Position numbers and translations under genes: made by a program. A stretch of DNA of 40,849 nucleotides. It comes from Chrysochromulina parva. Its lineage: Eukaryota; Haptophyta; Prymnesiales; Chrysochromulinaceae. Location of the stretch: the NCBI GenBank assembly GCA_002887195.1, contig PJAB01000114.1, forward strand, positions 1-40,849. The letters run 5' to 3'. Positions 18,501 through 27,770 of the stretch are shown one piece after another. The notes below the pieces were generated by a model, which was not told the DNA's origin, ran no database searches, and saw only the letters and a program-made list of their open reading frames with translations. How positions within the stretch are numbered: the stretch's first letter is position 1; every line of letters starts with the position of its first letter.

Positions 18501-19885
18501 TGGTGACCGATGGGTCGGCATCGAAGCACGAGGCGCTCCAAGGCAACCTGCTCGGCACGCTCGGCACTACGAGCGCCGCGGCAAATGGGGGTCGGCGAGA
18601 GTATTCCTCACCTTCGCCGCCCTCCTCTCTCGCCGCAACAGAGCCACCGATGAGCCGCCCGGCGCCCGCGTCGACGATGCCCGCACCGATGAGCCGCCCG
18701 GCGCCTGCGTCGACGATGTCCGCGCCGCCTTCAGCGTTCGGTGCGTCGACCTGGGGAGTTGTGGAGCAGGCGGCCTCGACGCAGGCTGCGCCATCGCCTA
18801 CTTTGCGCCGCGACCTCGACGGGCAGCGGCTTTTGCATGAAGGTGAGGGCCCTCTGCACACGGGATGGCGAGCGGTCTCTGAGGCGGCCGCGGTCGTCGC
18901 AGGCTTCGGCGAGAGCTCTCCCAGCGACGGCGAGTCGACCACGCTCCTCGAGCTCATTGGACAGGGAACCTATGGCGCCGTCTTCCGAGGCAAGCGGACG
19001 ATGGCACGACATGATGCGGGCGCGGAGCCGGCGCAGGAGGAGGAGATGGTCGCCGTCAAGGTGCTCGCCCTCAACCAGGAGACAGCGTCGCACATCCAGC
19101 ACGAGATCGACCTCATGAAGCGGTGCATGCACCCGAATATCGTAGCGTACCGCGACGCGTTCCACCGCTCGATGCACGGCGCGCCCACCCTGTGGGTCGT
19201 CATGGAGATGGCCGAGTTCGGTTCGACGCTCGACGTGATGCGCAAGCGCGCCGCGCCGCTGCCCGAGGCCGCTATCGGGTGGGTGTGCGCGGGCGTGCTG
19301 GCAGGGCTTCACTACATGCACACCATCGCTCGGGCCATCCATCGCGATATCAAGGCCGCCAATGTGCTCGTGATGCGCGACGCCGTAGTCAAGCTCGCTG
19401 ATCTCGGCGTCGCGGCGCAGCTGCAGCGCACGATGTCGCGCCGCGGCACAATGATCGGCACCCCGCATTGGATGGCGCCCGAAGCGTTCACCGGCCAGAA
19501 TGGCGACGGCGAAGAGACCGAGTATGACTGCCGCGTCGACGTGTGGTCGCTCGGCGTCACGGCCATCGAGCTCGCCGAGAAGCAGCCGCCGCACGCACAG
19601 AAGCGCTCCATCTTCCAGGTCATGGTGCACATCGCCAACGCGCCGCCGCCCGAGCTCGCGCCCACGACGGACGCCTCGCCTGCCTTTCGCGCCTTTGTGG
19701 CGGCGGCGCTCATCAAGCAACCCACCGACCGGCCCACCGCCGCTGAGCTCGGCAAGCATCACTTCGTCGTCGGCGCCACGAGCGACGCGCTCGCGGCCGT
19801 CGTGGCTGAGCTGCCGACGGCGACGCCCACACGCGGCAAGGAGCCAATGGAAGGCACGCTTCCGGCGCAGCTACAGCTTTGTTAG
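15572..19885 (+). CDS. N-acylated SH3-PDZ-STE20-type serine/threonine protein kinase
   Basis: 1437-aa multidomain kinase. The N-terminus MGQSCS fits N-myristoylation (G2, S6) with a palmitoylatable C5. An SH3-like domain lies at ~113-182 (FAVCDFAAIDADEMSLVQHDFVDIV ... GLVPWSHV). A Gly/Ala repeat (~205-252) follows, then a PDZ domain (~276-352; RRGEQGIGIEVD, VPGSAAD, LHAGDVIDAVNG). A Gln-rich coiled coil (~455-480) and an unassigned helical region (~725-870) come next. The catalytic domain (~1125-1395) has GQGTYGAVF, VAVKVL, HRDIKAANVLV, DLG in place of DFG, and GTPHWMAPEAF, which is the STE20/MST/GCK signature with the usual threonine before the APE-like motif. Catalytic Lys, HRD Asp, Asn and metal-binding Asp are all present, so activity is expected. 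Inferred role: a membrane-attached scaffold kinase upstream of a MAPK- or Hippo-like cascade. Confidence 0.88.
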   Translation: MGQSCSTKNKARGSADAGSPRPLRMPGQPCIVESFELDSLASPRVAFTVPGPPPPPPKPRSPKLAVELRKAADAVAQRDLARWAAQPQLSTKAAAAKATTDPTVLPADMSALACRLAFAVCDFAAIDADEMSLVQHDFVDIVEDAGRPTPAGWVRCRKRARGASLSALEPSGLVPWSHVISAVHVELHALTGAPPLDVPKSSLGGASGGGGRATGAGGGTGGTGGGAGGGAGGGAGGGGAGGGAGGGAGGGVRSGTVTWHPGVEGIMRGAVVRQQRLDVTVRRGEQGIGIEVDEANCIVRIVPGSAADIDQQLHAGDVIDAVNGRRLKGRLLGRALARCPEATELVFTVLREVWDACEWDADGGTGTDVAGKAPIASAAARPAARHAASAAVSNVADSDVAAGGAFDVQARAPPVGFELPFALGTPVTAPDDIESSSPALGINALKSWTISWAIFQQKQQQEQLRRQQELEQQQHAALLLQAAVGATHAHDTSSPLASPQLSQPSPPSSEPSSPLRQPPITSNETVRRRLMGDQEEGEADASVDRADATNALGGGSGESDTEAEVAAVGPEEVLFSASTLPSASHLQGAAPAATSATLPAALPATLPTWLCLEYQHVRQQTLSLSGAPAALEAALGCVSAPPVPAAATPAVVSTVRNVISPWKLGRPAAPAAATDTDAAVAATTAATAAATAVVTPTVVAPACTPPADAPTLPSAHRAPPRPPSYLSTIRMEELLRKAMASAVDDPTHEHAFSEMLMRYQCHPGVRRRHREREAQQRRMHEMSSRACYWAERKRLPAAALHPLASLDELVAAGCSRELAAELLKYPILKLLPLGREELLTLPIHDLLRHNLDRRMSEQQARAVYFFLIDRFDSPAAAVSSDVPHRAATGAARLREEWLETQRRLFGEMEDRGFKPPPLPLRRPQTQPPPPMIVPTLARELSPRPPPPATPPAKPPSKPRAKPPVQPSPSPLPVHLGVVTDGSASKHEALQGNLLGTLGTTSAAANGGRREYSSPSPPSSLAATEPPMSRPAPASTMPAPMSRPAPASTMSAPPSAFGASTWGVVEQAASTQAAPSPTLRRDLDGQRLLHEGEGPLHTGWRAVSEAAAVVAGFGESSPSDGESTTLLELIGQGTYGAVFRGKRTMARHDAGAEPAQEEEMVAVKVLALNQETASHIQHEIDLMKRCMHPNIVAYRDAFHRSMHGAPTLWVVMEMAEFGSTLDVMRKRAAPLPEAAIGWVCAGVLAGLHYMHTIARAIHRDIKAANVLVMRDAVVKLADLGVAAQLQRTMSRRGTMIGTPHWMAPEAFTGQNGDGEETEYDCRVDVWSLGVTAIELAEKQPPHAQKRSIFQVMVHIANAPPPELAPTTDASPAFRAFVAAALIKQPTDRPTAAELGKHHFVVGATSDALAAVVAELPTATPTRGKEPMEGTLPAQLQLC
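16186..16335 (+). repeat. Gly/Ala-coding GGCGGCGCT repeat in kinase gene
   Basis: Imperfect tandem repeats of GGCGGCGCTGGC-type units encode (GGGA)n between the SH3 and PDZ domains. They act as a flexible linker in the protein and as a slippage-prone tract in DNA. Confidence 0.85.
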
Positions 19886-20355
19886 TACTGCGTGCCTACT
19901 GCAAGATGCGACGTAGTACCCGATACACTTTGTAACTCCACGGTTAGTATAATTATTAGTACCGCCAGAGCGCAAATTCGCCGCCCCGGTCGCCATCGTG
20001 TCAACAATGTCGCGCCAGATAACCAGACACCACGTGGTCCGCACCGCACAGAGCACATGATCGCTCGCGGCGATACGTCCCGAAAGCAGAATGCCACATG
20101 CCATAAACGACGTATGCCGCCCATCCACCGCAGCTGCCGAGCCCATCGAAAACCATCTGCCCCAACCCCCGTGTCCACTTAACGCACGGTACTTGCCCCG
20201 TGCTGCTCCCCACCACCGCCTGCATGGATCAGCTCCCGCTACGGGTCAGCCACGGCGGCCCTCCCAGTCCGGTGGCAGGCAGAGTGACTCACAGCGCGCC
20301 CTGCATGACTCCTCCCGTACAGGCCCGTCTCTGAGCAACATGTCGCACGGGCAGT
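19886..20355. other. Intergenic, convergent 3' ends
   Basis: 470 bases between the stops of the kinase gene (+) and the PPR gene (-). Only short incidental frames; no repeat or RNA gene was recognised. Confidence 0.5.
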
Positions 20356-23277
20356 TCAGCACTCGGTGCCGTCGACCTCGGCCTCGGCCTCGTGCATGGT
20401 GGGGGCAGGAGTCGAGGCGTGCGGCACATGCAGCATGGTGCCAGCGGGAGCGAGCATGAGCGATGGTGGCGTCCCCCGTGGTGAGGGTCCGAGAGGCGAG
20501 TACGTAGGCGGCGGCGAGAGCGTCGCGGCAGATTGGAAGAGGGCCAGCACGCTTGGTGCAAGCTCGGCTTCGTCGCCCTCTCCAGCCGAAGATGTAAGGG
20601 CAAGGGCAGCGACGGTGTGCGCGACTGCGGCGGTGGGGGCGGCGACGGCCGCGGGTGCCGGAGCAAACGCGAGCGCCAGCTCCGACGTATGGATAGAGAT
20701 CAATGCCCATCCAGGCAGTGGCGAGGGGGAGGGGGTGCCTTCCGATGCGATGGGTGGCATTGGCGTCGCCGCCATGGGTGACATCGTTGAGTCGGGCGAG
20801 CTCATTGAGCTCAGAGACGCGGGCGATGCGTCGATGGCCGACGGCGGCGGTGCCTTGGCCCCTGAGGCTGCCGTGCCTCCGGAGATCGCCGCCGCTGCGG
20901 AGCCCTCGGTCACATCGGACGCGACGAGGGCTGTAGCTGCGGTGCGCCGCGGCGTCGTCGGATCGGCCACCATTTCGGCGGCTGCCGCGCACTCTGCGAG
21001 CGCAAGACTTGCGGCCGTAACAGCCGTCGTGTGCTTGTGCGCCGTCGCTGCCGTGGCAACCGTCGAGACCCCTGAAGACGTGTTGCGACGGTGGTACCCA
21101 GCCCGATGTGGCCTGTCCGATGGTTGCGGAGCCAGCACTTCCGTCGGAGAGCGCCCCGGCGGTGGCAGGCCCGGCGACACCGGCCGCAGCGGCCCCGGCT
21201 GCAACGGCGGCGGCGGCTGGACCTTCAGCAAGTGGCCTGGCGGCGGCAGCAGCCGTGGCGGCATGGCCAGCATCGAGGGCAGATACCGAGGCGATTGCGG
21301 TGAAGCCCCGAGAAGTGGCAGCAGCCCGGGTGGGTGGGTCAGCATCTCGAACGGCATTGGACCCTGCAGCTGAGGAACGGCCATCGGAAGCGGCCCGGGA
21401 GGTAAGGGCGCAGCCGCTGATGGCGCGACCGACAACGAACGCGTCGAAGGTTCCGACATGGACAGCGCCGATACTACCGAAGGTACGGAGATCGAGGGCG
21501 GCGCGGGGAGGCGCGAGCGCGCCGCGGACGGGATAGGCGTGAAGTCGACCGAGAGTATCTCCTCGAGTGGCAGCCCACATTCTACAAAGTGCGCCCGCAC
21601 CTGCTGAAAGGCTTGCAGGTCACCTGCTAAGATGCATGCATCGAGCACCGCGTGAGCCGAACGGATGCTAGGGGCGAGATGCTGGCTCGCGAGGCATGCG
21701 GCGATGTCTGCGGCGCAGCGCGTGGCGAGTGTGGCTGCACAGGCGTCCAGCAGCGTGCTCGTCATGTCGGAGAGCGTCAGGTAGTACTGCTGGGCGCGTA
21801 GGAAACCGAGCAGGCCAGTGCCGCCGCAGACGCGGATCAAGGCCGCAAAGGTCCGCGCCGTCGGCGAGCGCTGTGCCTTCACGATGTGCCCGAAGACGAT
21901 GCATGCGAGAGCGTGCCGGTCAGGGCGCGCGCGAATGGCGGCTGCCACCATGCCCATGGCCACATGCGAGTGCGGCTCGCCAGCCGCCGAGGCCGGGCGG
22001 CTGAGTGGGACTCGGTGCCGGTCGAGGGCGGGGTAGAGGAGTTCGAGCACGCGCGTGATCGAGTCAATCGAAGGGGCAAGGCCGTGCTGCTGCATGCGCT
22101 CGAGCAGCGCCAACGCAGTCTCGAGTCCGTGACAGCGCGCAGCCGTATCCACGAGCAGATCGAGCGTGAGCGCATCGGGCAGCTCGCCACGCCCTAGCAA
22201 CTGCTCAAGCAGCCCGAGGGCGTACGGCGGCAGTTTGGGATCGATCAAGTTGAGTCGTGCGCCCGCGGTGAGCAGCTCGAATATGAGGGCCTCCGTCGGG
22301 ACGAGCCCGAGCGCGACGAGCCGCTTCATATACCCGAGGGCATGCACCACTCGATCCGAGCGAAGCGCCGTATGCGCCATGGCGTCGAGCAGCGTGGGCG
22401 CTGTGTCGACTGTCTCCGGACCCCACACGAGAAGCATTTGCTCAAACGCCAGCCACGCGAGGTCGTGCCGGCCCACAACGTTGCAGCTCTCGACGGCGAA
22501 GACGAAGGTCGAGACGGGTGGCGAGAGCCTCGCGATCTTGATCATCTCATCCAGCACCGCGCTCATCTTGTCCACGTCGCCCGTTCGGCCCGCGCGGATG
22601 AGGAAGGCGTTGTACGGTACAAAGTACTCGCTGGGGTCCTCCCGAGAGGGCCCGTGCACGTAGCTGTGCATGTGCCTGAGCACGACGAGGCCCGCGTCAA
22701 AGTCGGTTGCGTTCATGCACGCCGTGATCAGCGACGTGAATGTGCACACGTTCGGGTGCACGTGCGAGTCCATCGCGAGCTGAAGAAGGCCGAGCGCTGC
22801 TGGGATGTCGCACACCTTGCCGGCAGCGTCAATGAGCGAGGTGAACGTGTTGATCGTGGGCTTCACCTCGGCAGCCTGCATCTCCTGAAAGCACTCGGTC
22901 GCCAGGTGGAACTGCTGGGCCTTGCCCAGCGCGTCGATGGCGATGTTGAATGTGATGACGTCGGGGCACCCTGGCTCGCCGAGAGCCTGCACTCGCCGGA
23001 GGATGTGAAGCACCTGCGTCAACATGCCGTGCCGCTTGTACTCGGTGGCGAGCCGGTTCCATGCGACCAGTTCGAAGAGACCCATGCCATGGGCGGTCAT
23101 GAGCAGGTCCTCGGCACTGGCGAGGTATGCCTTGCGCTGCTCTGCACACTCCCTGGCCGCGAGGTCGATCCGCATGGTGAGGTGCTGACGGAAGACCTTC
23201 TTCCGCGCATCATCGCGTAGCTCACGCCTCATGCGCTCCATCTCGAGCGCTTCATCCTCGCTGTTGTCCGACTCCAT
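20356..23277 (-). CDS. Pentatricopeptide-repeat (PPR) protein with long disordered C-terminus
   Basis: 973 aa. Residues ~65-420 contain a run of about eight PPR units of ~35 aa. The clearest are PDVITFNIAIDALGKAQQFHLATECFQEM, PTINTFTSLIDAAGKVCDIPAAL and PNVCTFTSLITACMNATDFDAGL, each with the xxTFxxLIxAxGK helix-turn-helix. A less regular helical block continues to ~590. The last ~370 residues are Pro/Ala/Ser-rich with no fold recognised. PPR proteins bind RNA in organelles, but the N-terminus here is acidic (MESDNSEDEALEMER) and lacks a transit peptide, so a nuclear or cytosolic site, or internal targeting, must be considered. The ATG at 23277 is the first in frame. No DYW, SMR or PRORP domain is visible. 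Divergent from the S28 peptidase. Confidence 0.85.
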   Translation of the reverse strand: MESDNSEDEALEMERMRRELRDDARKKVFRQHLTMRIDLAARECAEQRKAYLASAEDLLMTAHGMGLFELVAWNRLATEYKRHGMLTQVLHILRRVQALGEPGCPDVITFNIAIDALGKAQQFHLATECFQEMQAAEVKPTINTFTSLIDAAGKVCDIPAALGLLQLAMDSHVHPNVCTFTSLITACMNATDFDAGLVVLRHMHSYVHGPSREDPSEYFVPYNAFLIRAGRTGDVDKMSAVLDEMIKIARLSPPVSTFVFAVESCNVVGRHDLAWLAFEQMLLVWGPETVDTAPTLLDAMAHTALRSDRVVHALGYMKRLVALGLVPTEALIFELLTAGARLNLIDPKLPPYALGLLEQLLGRGELPDALTLDLLVDTAARCHGLETALALLERMQQHGLAPSIDSITRVLELLYPALDRHRVPLSRPASAAGEPHSHVAMGMVAAAIRARPDRHALACIVFGHIVKAQRSPTARTFAALIRVCGGTGLLGFLRAQQYYLTLSDMTSTLLDACAATLATRCAADIAACLASQHLAPSIRSAHAVLDACILAGDLQAFQQVRAHFVECGLPLEEILSVDFTPIPSAARSRLPAPPSISVPSVVSALSMSEPSTRSLSVAPSAAAPLPPGPLPMAVPQLQGPMPFEMLTHPPGLLPLLGASPQSPRYLPSMLAMPPRLLPPPGHLLKVQPPPPLQPGPLRPVSPGLPPPGRSPTEVLAPQPSDRPHRAGYHRRNTSSGVSTVATAATAHKHTTAVTAASLALAECAAAAEMVADPTTPRRTAATALVASDVTEGSAAAAISGGTAASGAKAPPPSAIDASPASLSSMSSPDSTMSPMAATPMPPIASEGTPSPSPLPGWALISIHTSELALAFAPAPAAVAAPTAAVAHTVAALALTSSAGEGDEAELAPSVLALFQSAATLSPPPTYSPLGPSPRGTPPSLMLAPAGTMLHVPHASTPAPTMHEAEAEVDGTEC

Positions 23278-23689
23278 GGGTCTGTGCGGTACGCGTCGAC
23301 AGAGTGCAGAGCAAGCCGAGCCCGCTGAAGTGCGCCTCCCTCAGCCATTCCCCACAGCGAGTCCGCACTGAATCGAACCCCGAACCCTGAACACCGGAAA
23401 AAATGTATACGTCTAGAAGGCGGCGTTAGTGAGAGATTTGGATACAACGTAGGGCGATGTGTGATTCGATTCAAGTTCAATGTTGCGTGTAAACGTTAAG
23501 TTAACACGACAGACGCGACAACCGGTGCTACCTGCTACGGCACTGTTACTGCCCGCTCAGAATACACACACCTTCGCGCGTGTGTGAGAAGTCGCACAGA
23601 CACACATTCTCGCGCCTGTCGTGTTAACGTTCACATTCATTTGTGAAGCAGTGTGGAAACTTTGCCTTGCTGTCATGAAATGAATCGTG
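23278..23689. promoter_or_regulatory. Bidirectional upstream region with 13-bp inverted repeat
   Basis: 412 bases between the divergent PPR and S28 peptidase starts. It contains perfect inverted arms GTTAACACGACAG (23500-23512) and CTGTCGTGTTAAC (23616-23628), plus TGTGTGAGAA/CACACA-type short repeats between them. It is less GC-rich than the coding flanks. Probably holds both promoters. Confidence 0.4.
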
Positions 23690-25150
23690 ATGACAGCTTT
23701 CGCGCTTGCTGTGCTGGCGTGTGCAGCTCTTCCGCGCAACCTCACCGAGCATTATCTGCCAGTACCTCTCGACCACGCGGCGCCATGGAACGGCCGAACA
23801 CTCTCGTTGCGGTACCTGATGGACACATCCTACCTCACACGAGACGGGCCGCTGATCACATACACCGGAAATGAGGCCGACATCGAAGGGTTTGCCGCAA
23901 ACTGTGGCTTCCTCTGGGTGCTCGCAAGACGCTTCGGCGGCGCCGTAATTTTCATAGAAGAGCGCTACTATGGGAAGTCGTTGCCAGTGCCAATTGCTGG
24001 CGAACACGAATATGCCTTCCTCTCGTCAGCGCAGGTGGTGGAAGACTTTGCTGTTGCCTTGTGGACGCTGAGACGCCAGGTCAATGCCACCAAGGTTGTG
24101 GCCGTGGGCGGCTCATATGGCGGTATGCTTACGGCGTGGCTGCGCAAGCGGCACCCCGATTTGGTCAGTGCCGCCCTCGCCAGCTCTGCGCCAGTCGTTG
24201 GCTTCGCGTCGACACTTATGGAGAAGCAGCGTGCCGCAGACTTTTATGCCATCACTGAGAGCGCGTACCCATGCAGCGAGACGCTCGGAGCCGCATTCCG
24301 TGCGCTCTGGGCGGCCCCAGCGGACGCGTGGGAGCGGCTCGGTGATGACTTTGGCCTGTGCTCCAGCAGCCGCATCCACAACGCCACTAGCCTCGAAGCG
24401 CTCGTAGGATTTCTGCAGCAGCAGCTGAGCGACCTTGCCTTTGCGAATTACCCGTACCCAGTGGGCGACATGCCCGCCAACCCCGCGGCCTATGCTTGCT
24501 CGAAGACGCGCGCCACTGCCGCCCACCGACCCACGCCCCAAGCATCGGGCGTGGCCAACAGTGAGCCTCCGACTCCGACTCCAGCAGCGGATGGCTGGCT
24601 GCCGCTGCGCGATGCGCTCACGTGGCGTTACCTTCCGGCCGGCGGCTGCATCGCTCTGCGCGGCGCGTTCTCCGCATACACGCCCGGCTTCCTGCCAGGC
24701 GCGTGGACCTTCCAGCGATGCACGGACCTCGTAATGGCCTTTGAGGTTCGCGACTCGAGCCGTATGTTCCTTCGCTGTGGCGCCGACGGCTTCAGTGCCA
24801 ACTGCGCAGCCGCCGGGCTCGATGCGCTGCGCTCCTTTTGCGCCGCTGAGTTTGGTGTGCAGGTGCCCGATGCGGCGCGGCAGCAGGCCGTCTGGGGCCA
24901 AAACTGGACGCGCGCCAGCGGAGGCAGCCGCATCATCTTTAGTAACGGCGATCTGGACCCGTGGGGCTACGGCGGTGTTGACGACGACGTGCAGGCGCAC
25001 GACGACGATCCCGACCGGCCAGTGGTGCTACACATTGCCAAGGGCGCGCACCACCTTGACCTGCGTGCACCCGACCCAGCCGACCCGCCCTCGGTCGTCA
25101 TCGCCCGCGAACAAGAGACCGCGGTGCTCGCAAGGTGGCTCGACATGTAA
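23690..25150 (+). CDS. Serine peptidase family S28 (lysosomal Pro-X carboxypeptidase / DPP2-like)
   Basis: 486 aa. The frame opens with GTG at 23687; the ATG is three bases on. A signal peptide (~1-14, MTAFALAVLACAAL) directs it to the secretory pathway. S28 landmarks: YTGNEADIEGF (oxyanion region), FIEERYYGKSLP, nucleophile GGSYGGMLTAWLRKRHPDLV (S in GGSYGG), ASSAPV, the Asp in SNGDLDPWG and the His in KGAHHLDLR, so the triad is complete. The length matches the family. S28 enzymes cleave after proline, releasing C-terminal residues (PCP) or N-terminal dipeptides (DPP2), in acidic compartments; which activity applies cannot be told. A Pro/Thr-rich insert (~280-305) lies in the helical cap domain. 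Several N-x-S/T sites fit a secreted glycoprotein. Confidence 0.9.
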   Translation: MTAFALAVLACAALPRNLTEHYLPVPLDHAAPWNGRTLSLRYLMDTSYLTRDGPLITYTGNEADIEGFAANCGFLWVLARRFGGAVIFIEERYYGKSLPVPIAGEHEYAFLSSAQVVEDFAVALWTLRRQVNATKVVAVGGSYGGMLTAWLRKRHPDLVSAALASSAPVVGFASTLMEKQRAADFYAITESAYPCSETLGAAFRALWAAPADAWERLGDDFGLCSSSRIHNATSLEALVGFLQQQLSDLAFANYPYPVGDMPANPAAYACSKTRATAAHRPTPQASGVANSEPPTPTPAADGWLPLRDALTWRYLPAGGCIALRGAFSAYTPGFLPGAWTFQRCTDLVMAFEVRDSSRMFLRCGADGFSANCAAAGLDALRSFCAAEFGVQVPDAARQQAVWGQNWTRASGGSRIIFSNGDLDPWGYGGVDDDVQAHDDDPDRPVVLHIAKGAHHLDLRAPDPADPPSVVIAREQETAVLARWLDM

Positions 25151-26157
25151 TCGTGTGTAGGAGCTCTGTGCTACCCCCCCCCCCCCGTAGTCGTCTACGT
25201 GGCGTCGCGCCGCTTGCGTAAGTTCCTAACGACCTTAAGCGACCTCACTTTGATACGGCGCATACGCCTCTACCTCTCTAGGGTGCCTCTACCTGGATCC
25301 TGGTAGACGCTCTGTGCACCCGCACCTTACGGCCTCTGCAAATTTTCGGAGACTGCTCCGCCACTCAACCTCCATCATCCCCGTGGGGTGCGCTGGGTGA
25401 CACCCGGGCAGGCACGCTCCTTCGAGACATGCTATCATCAAAGAAGAGCATCTCGTCGTATCCTGTCAGATGAGAGAGGCGGCTGTCGCCCGATTTGAAG
25501 TTGCGGCCGTCTGGGTAGTCCTCTGTGAAGCACATCAAAGATGATTTTCATCGCCGCACGTCACTCTGCTCCGCTATCGTGGTGTGTCGGCAGACGAAGC
25601 CACAGCAACCATGAACGCCATCGTGCACCTCCAGCAGCGCGATCAGCGCACCTGGAAACATACGAATGACGCGATTGCCGCTGTACACGCCAGTGACGCC
25701 TTCGCCACGCATTGAGGTGGTCTCCACGAGTGACGCTGTCGGCTGAAGGCATGTCATACAGCTCGTGCATCTCGGCACATATCAAGATTAAGCACGACGA
25801 GTGAAGGGATATCGGTCAGCAACATTGATGGTCGAGGGTTCCGATGACCGCGGCCCTAGCAGCTACCATGTACTGAACAGTACGCGACAGGGGCGCAAGA
25901 GAGCAAGGGGCAGGGAGGCCCTTGAATAGAGGCCGCTTACACGAACAGAGAAGCGGCTTGCCAAAAAAGAGACTCGAGCCGGAAAGACAACCTTCATTAC
26001 TGTACCGGGTATGAATACCCGGTACATTACCGGGTATGAATACCCGGTACACACAGCACGTAAGCAGCACATTCACAGATGCACGGTTCATATTACTGAA
26101 CTTGAAACCTTCGGTAGATCGAGGCGCGCCGCCTCGGGCAGCGCCGCCGAGCGCAAA
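25151..26157. other. Gene-free stretch with C13 tract and tandem cruciform repeats
   Basis: About 1 kb with no convincing gene. It contains a run of 13 C at 25174-25186 flanked by CTA and GTAG, a partial direct repeat GCCTCTACCT near 25270-25290, and two palindromic units at 26002-26050. Small frames on either strand (25548-25778, 25816-26220) have no protein-like composition. Confidence 0.5.
26002..26050. repeat. Tandem pair of palindromic (cruciform) elements
   Basis: Two adjacent copies of an inverted repeat, 26002-26025 and 26027-26050, each with arms TACCGGGTA and TACCCGGTA around a TGAA loop. Arms are perfect for 9-10 bp. They lie about 110 bp before the APE2-like start codon, in its probable promoter or 5' UTR; as RNA they could form two hairpins with TGAA loops. 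Confidence 0.85.
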
Positions 26158-27724
26158 ATGGCATCGGCGGCCCGCCGAGGTCCGAGCGCTGGGGCCGGCT
26201 CTTCGAGCGCTTCGATGCACTGCGTGTCGGACTCATCGCACCCACCGTCTGACGCGTCACGTCTGAAAATCACCTCATGGAACATCGGCCTGCGCGGGCT
26301 CGAGCGTATGTGCAGCTCTTCTGACGAAAGCGGTGCCGCCGACACGCATGGAATCACGAGACGGCTCGGCTTTGGCTCGCTTGCAGGCATGCTGCGCGCT
26401 CTCGACGCAGACGTCGTGTGCCTCCAGGAGGTCAAGGTGAAACAGCTTGGAGCTCCTGAGCGCGCGATTGCGCTCGCCGAGGGTTACGATTCGTACTTTA
26501 GCCTCTGTCGCACACAAACACCCTCAACATCCTATGGCCGTTATGCTGGCGTGGCCACCTTTGTGCGCAGTCGCTGCCTCGCGCACCGTGCGGAGGAGGG
26601 GGTCACGGGCGCCCTTGTGAGTTTGGGGCCTACTGCGGACCGCGAGGGCCTTGACGGCGAGGGTCGCTGCGTCGTCACGGTCATCGGCGATCTGGCCATC
26701 GTCAACGTGTACGTGCCTGCAGTAACCTCGGACGACCCAGTGCAGGCGGAGAAGCGCGCTCAGTTCAAGGCTGCGTTCCTCGTCGCGCTGGAGCGACGGT
26801 GCAAAGACTTCCTGTACCAGGGGCTGCGCGTGCTATGCATCGGCGACTTCAACATCACGCCCGCACCCATCGACAGCGCGCGTGAGCTTGAGCATGGATC
26901 AGCCGCCCCGTCACCACGCTCGTGGTCGCGAGAGTGGCTGCGCGCGCTCACGAAACCCTCGGCCGCGGCGCTCGAGCAGGGCGCGCCCTGTTTCGTCGAC
27001 GCCTTCCGAGCGCTCCACCCGACGGCGCGCGAGGCGTACACTTGCTTCCACGTGGCGGCAGGTGCCGACTCGTTCAACTTTGGATCACGCATCGACCTCG
27101 CGCTGCTCGTACCGCCGCCACTGCTGCCCTCCGGCGCGCTGTCGGGCCCCGCGTGGACAGGAGGCATCGCCGCGTGCGCCCGTGATGGCGGGGGGGGCGC
27201 CGGGGGCGCTGCGAGTAGCGCTGGCCGCGCGCGTACCGATGAGATCCGTGACGGCGACGGCGATGATGATGAGGGCGACGATGATGAGGGCGACGATGAT
27301 GAGGGCGATGATGGCCCCGGCCGAGACGACGGCGGTGACGACAACGGCAACGGCAACGGCGAGGGTCATGACGACGGCAACGGCGGCGGCCGTGTGCCTC
27401 CTTCTCGTGTGCCTCCTTCTCGTGTGCCTCCTTCTCGTGTGCCTCCCTCTCGTGTGCCTCCCTCTCGTGTGCCTCCCGTTAGACTACTCGCCTGCGGCAT
27501 AGACACCGAGCTGCAAGGAAGTGATCATCAGCCGCTGTGGCTCACGATCGACGGCGTGTCGCTGCCGGCCTTCGCTCCGCGCCCGCCGCCGCTCGCGAGC
27601 AGCGTCCGGCTCGGCGGGCAGTCCACATTAGCAGGCTTCTTCAAGGGCACACCGACCGTGTCCTCCTCGTCCTTCTCGTCGTCATACGCCTCATCGTCAG
27701 CGATTACGGCGTCCGCGCCCGCGC

Positions 27725-27770
<46 letters not shown>

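Noticed and set aside
20246..21580. 444-residue minus-strand frame overlapping the PPR gene
   Set aside because: It is an out-of-frame shadow of the GC-rich C-terminal half of the PPR gene; its composition is Arg/Ala/Gly-rich with no domain, and the PPR frame continues through it.
23340..23400. tRNA gene suggested by a GGTTCGATTC-like B box on the minus strand
   Set aside because: The flanking bases do not form a T-stem or acceptor stem and no A box is at the proper distance.
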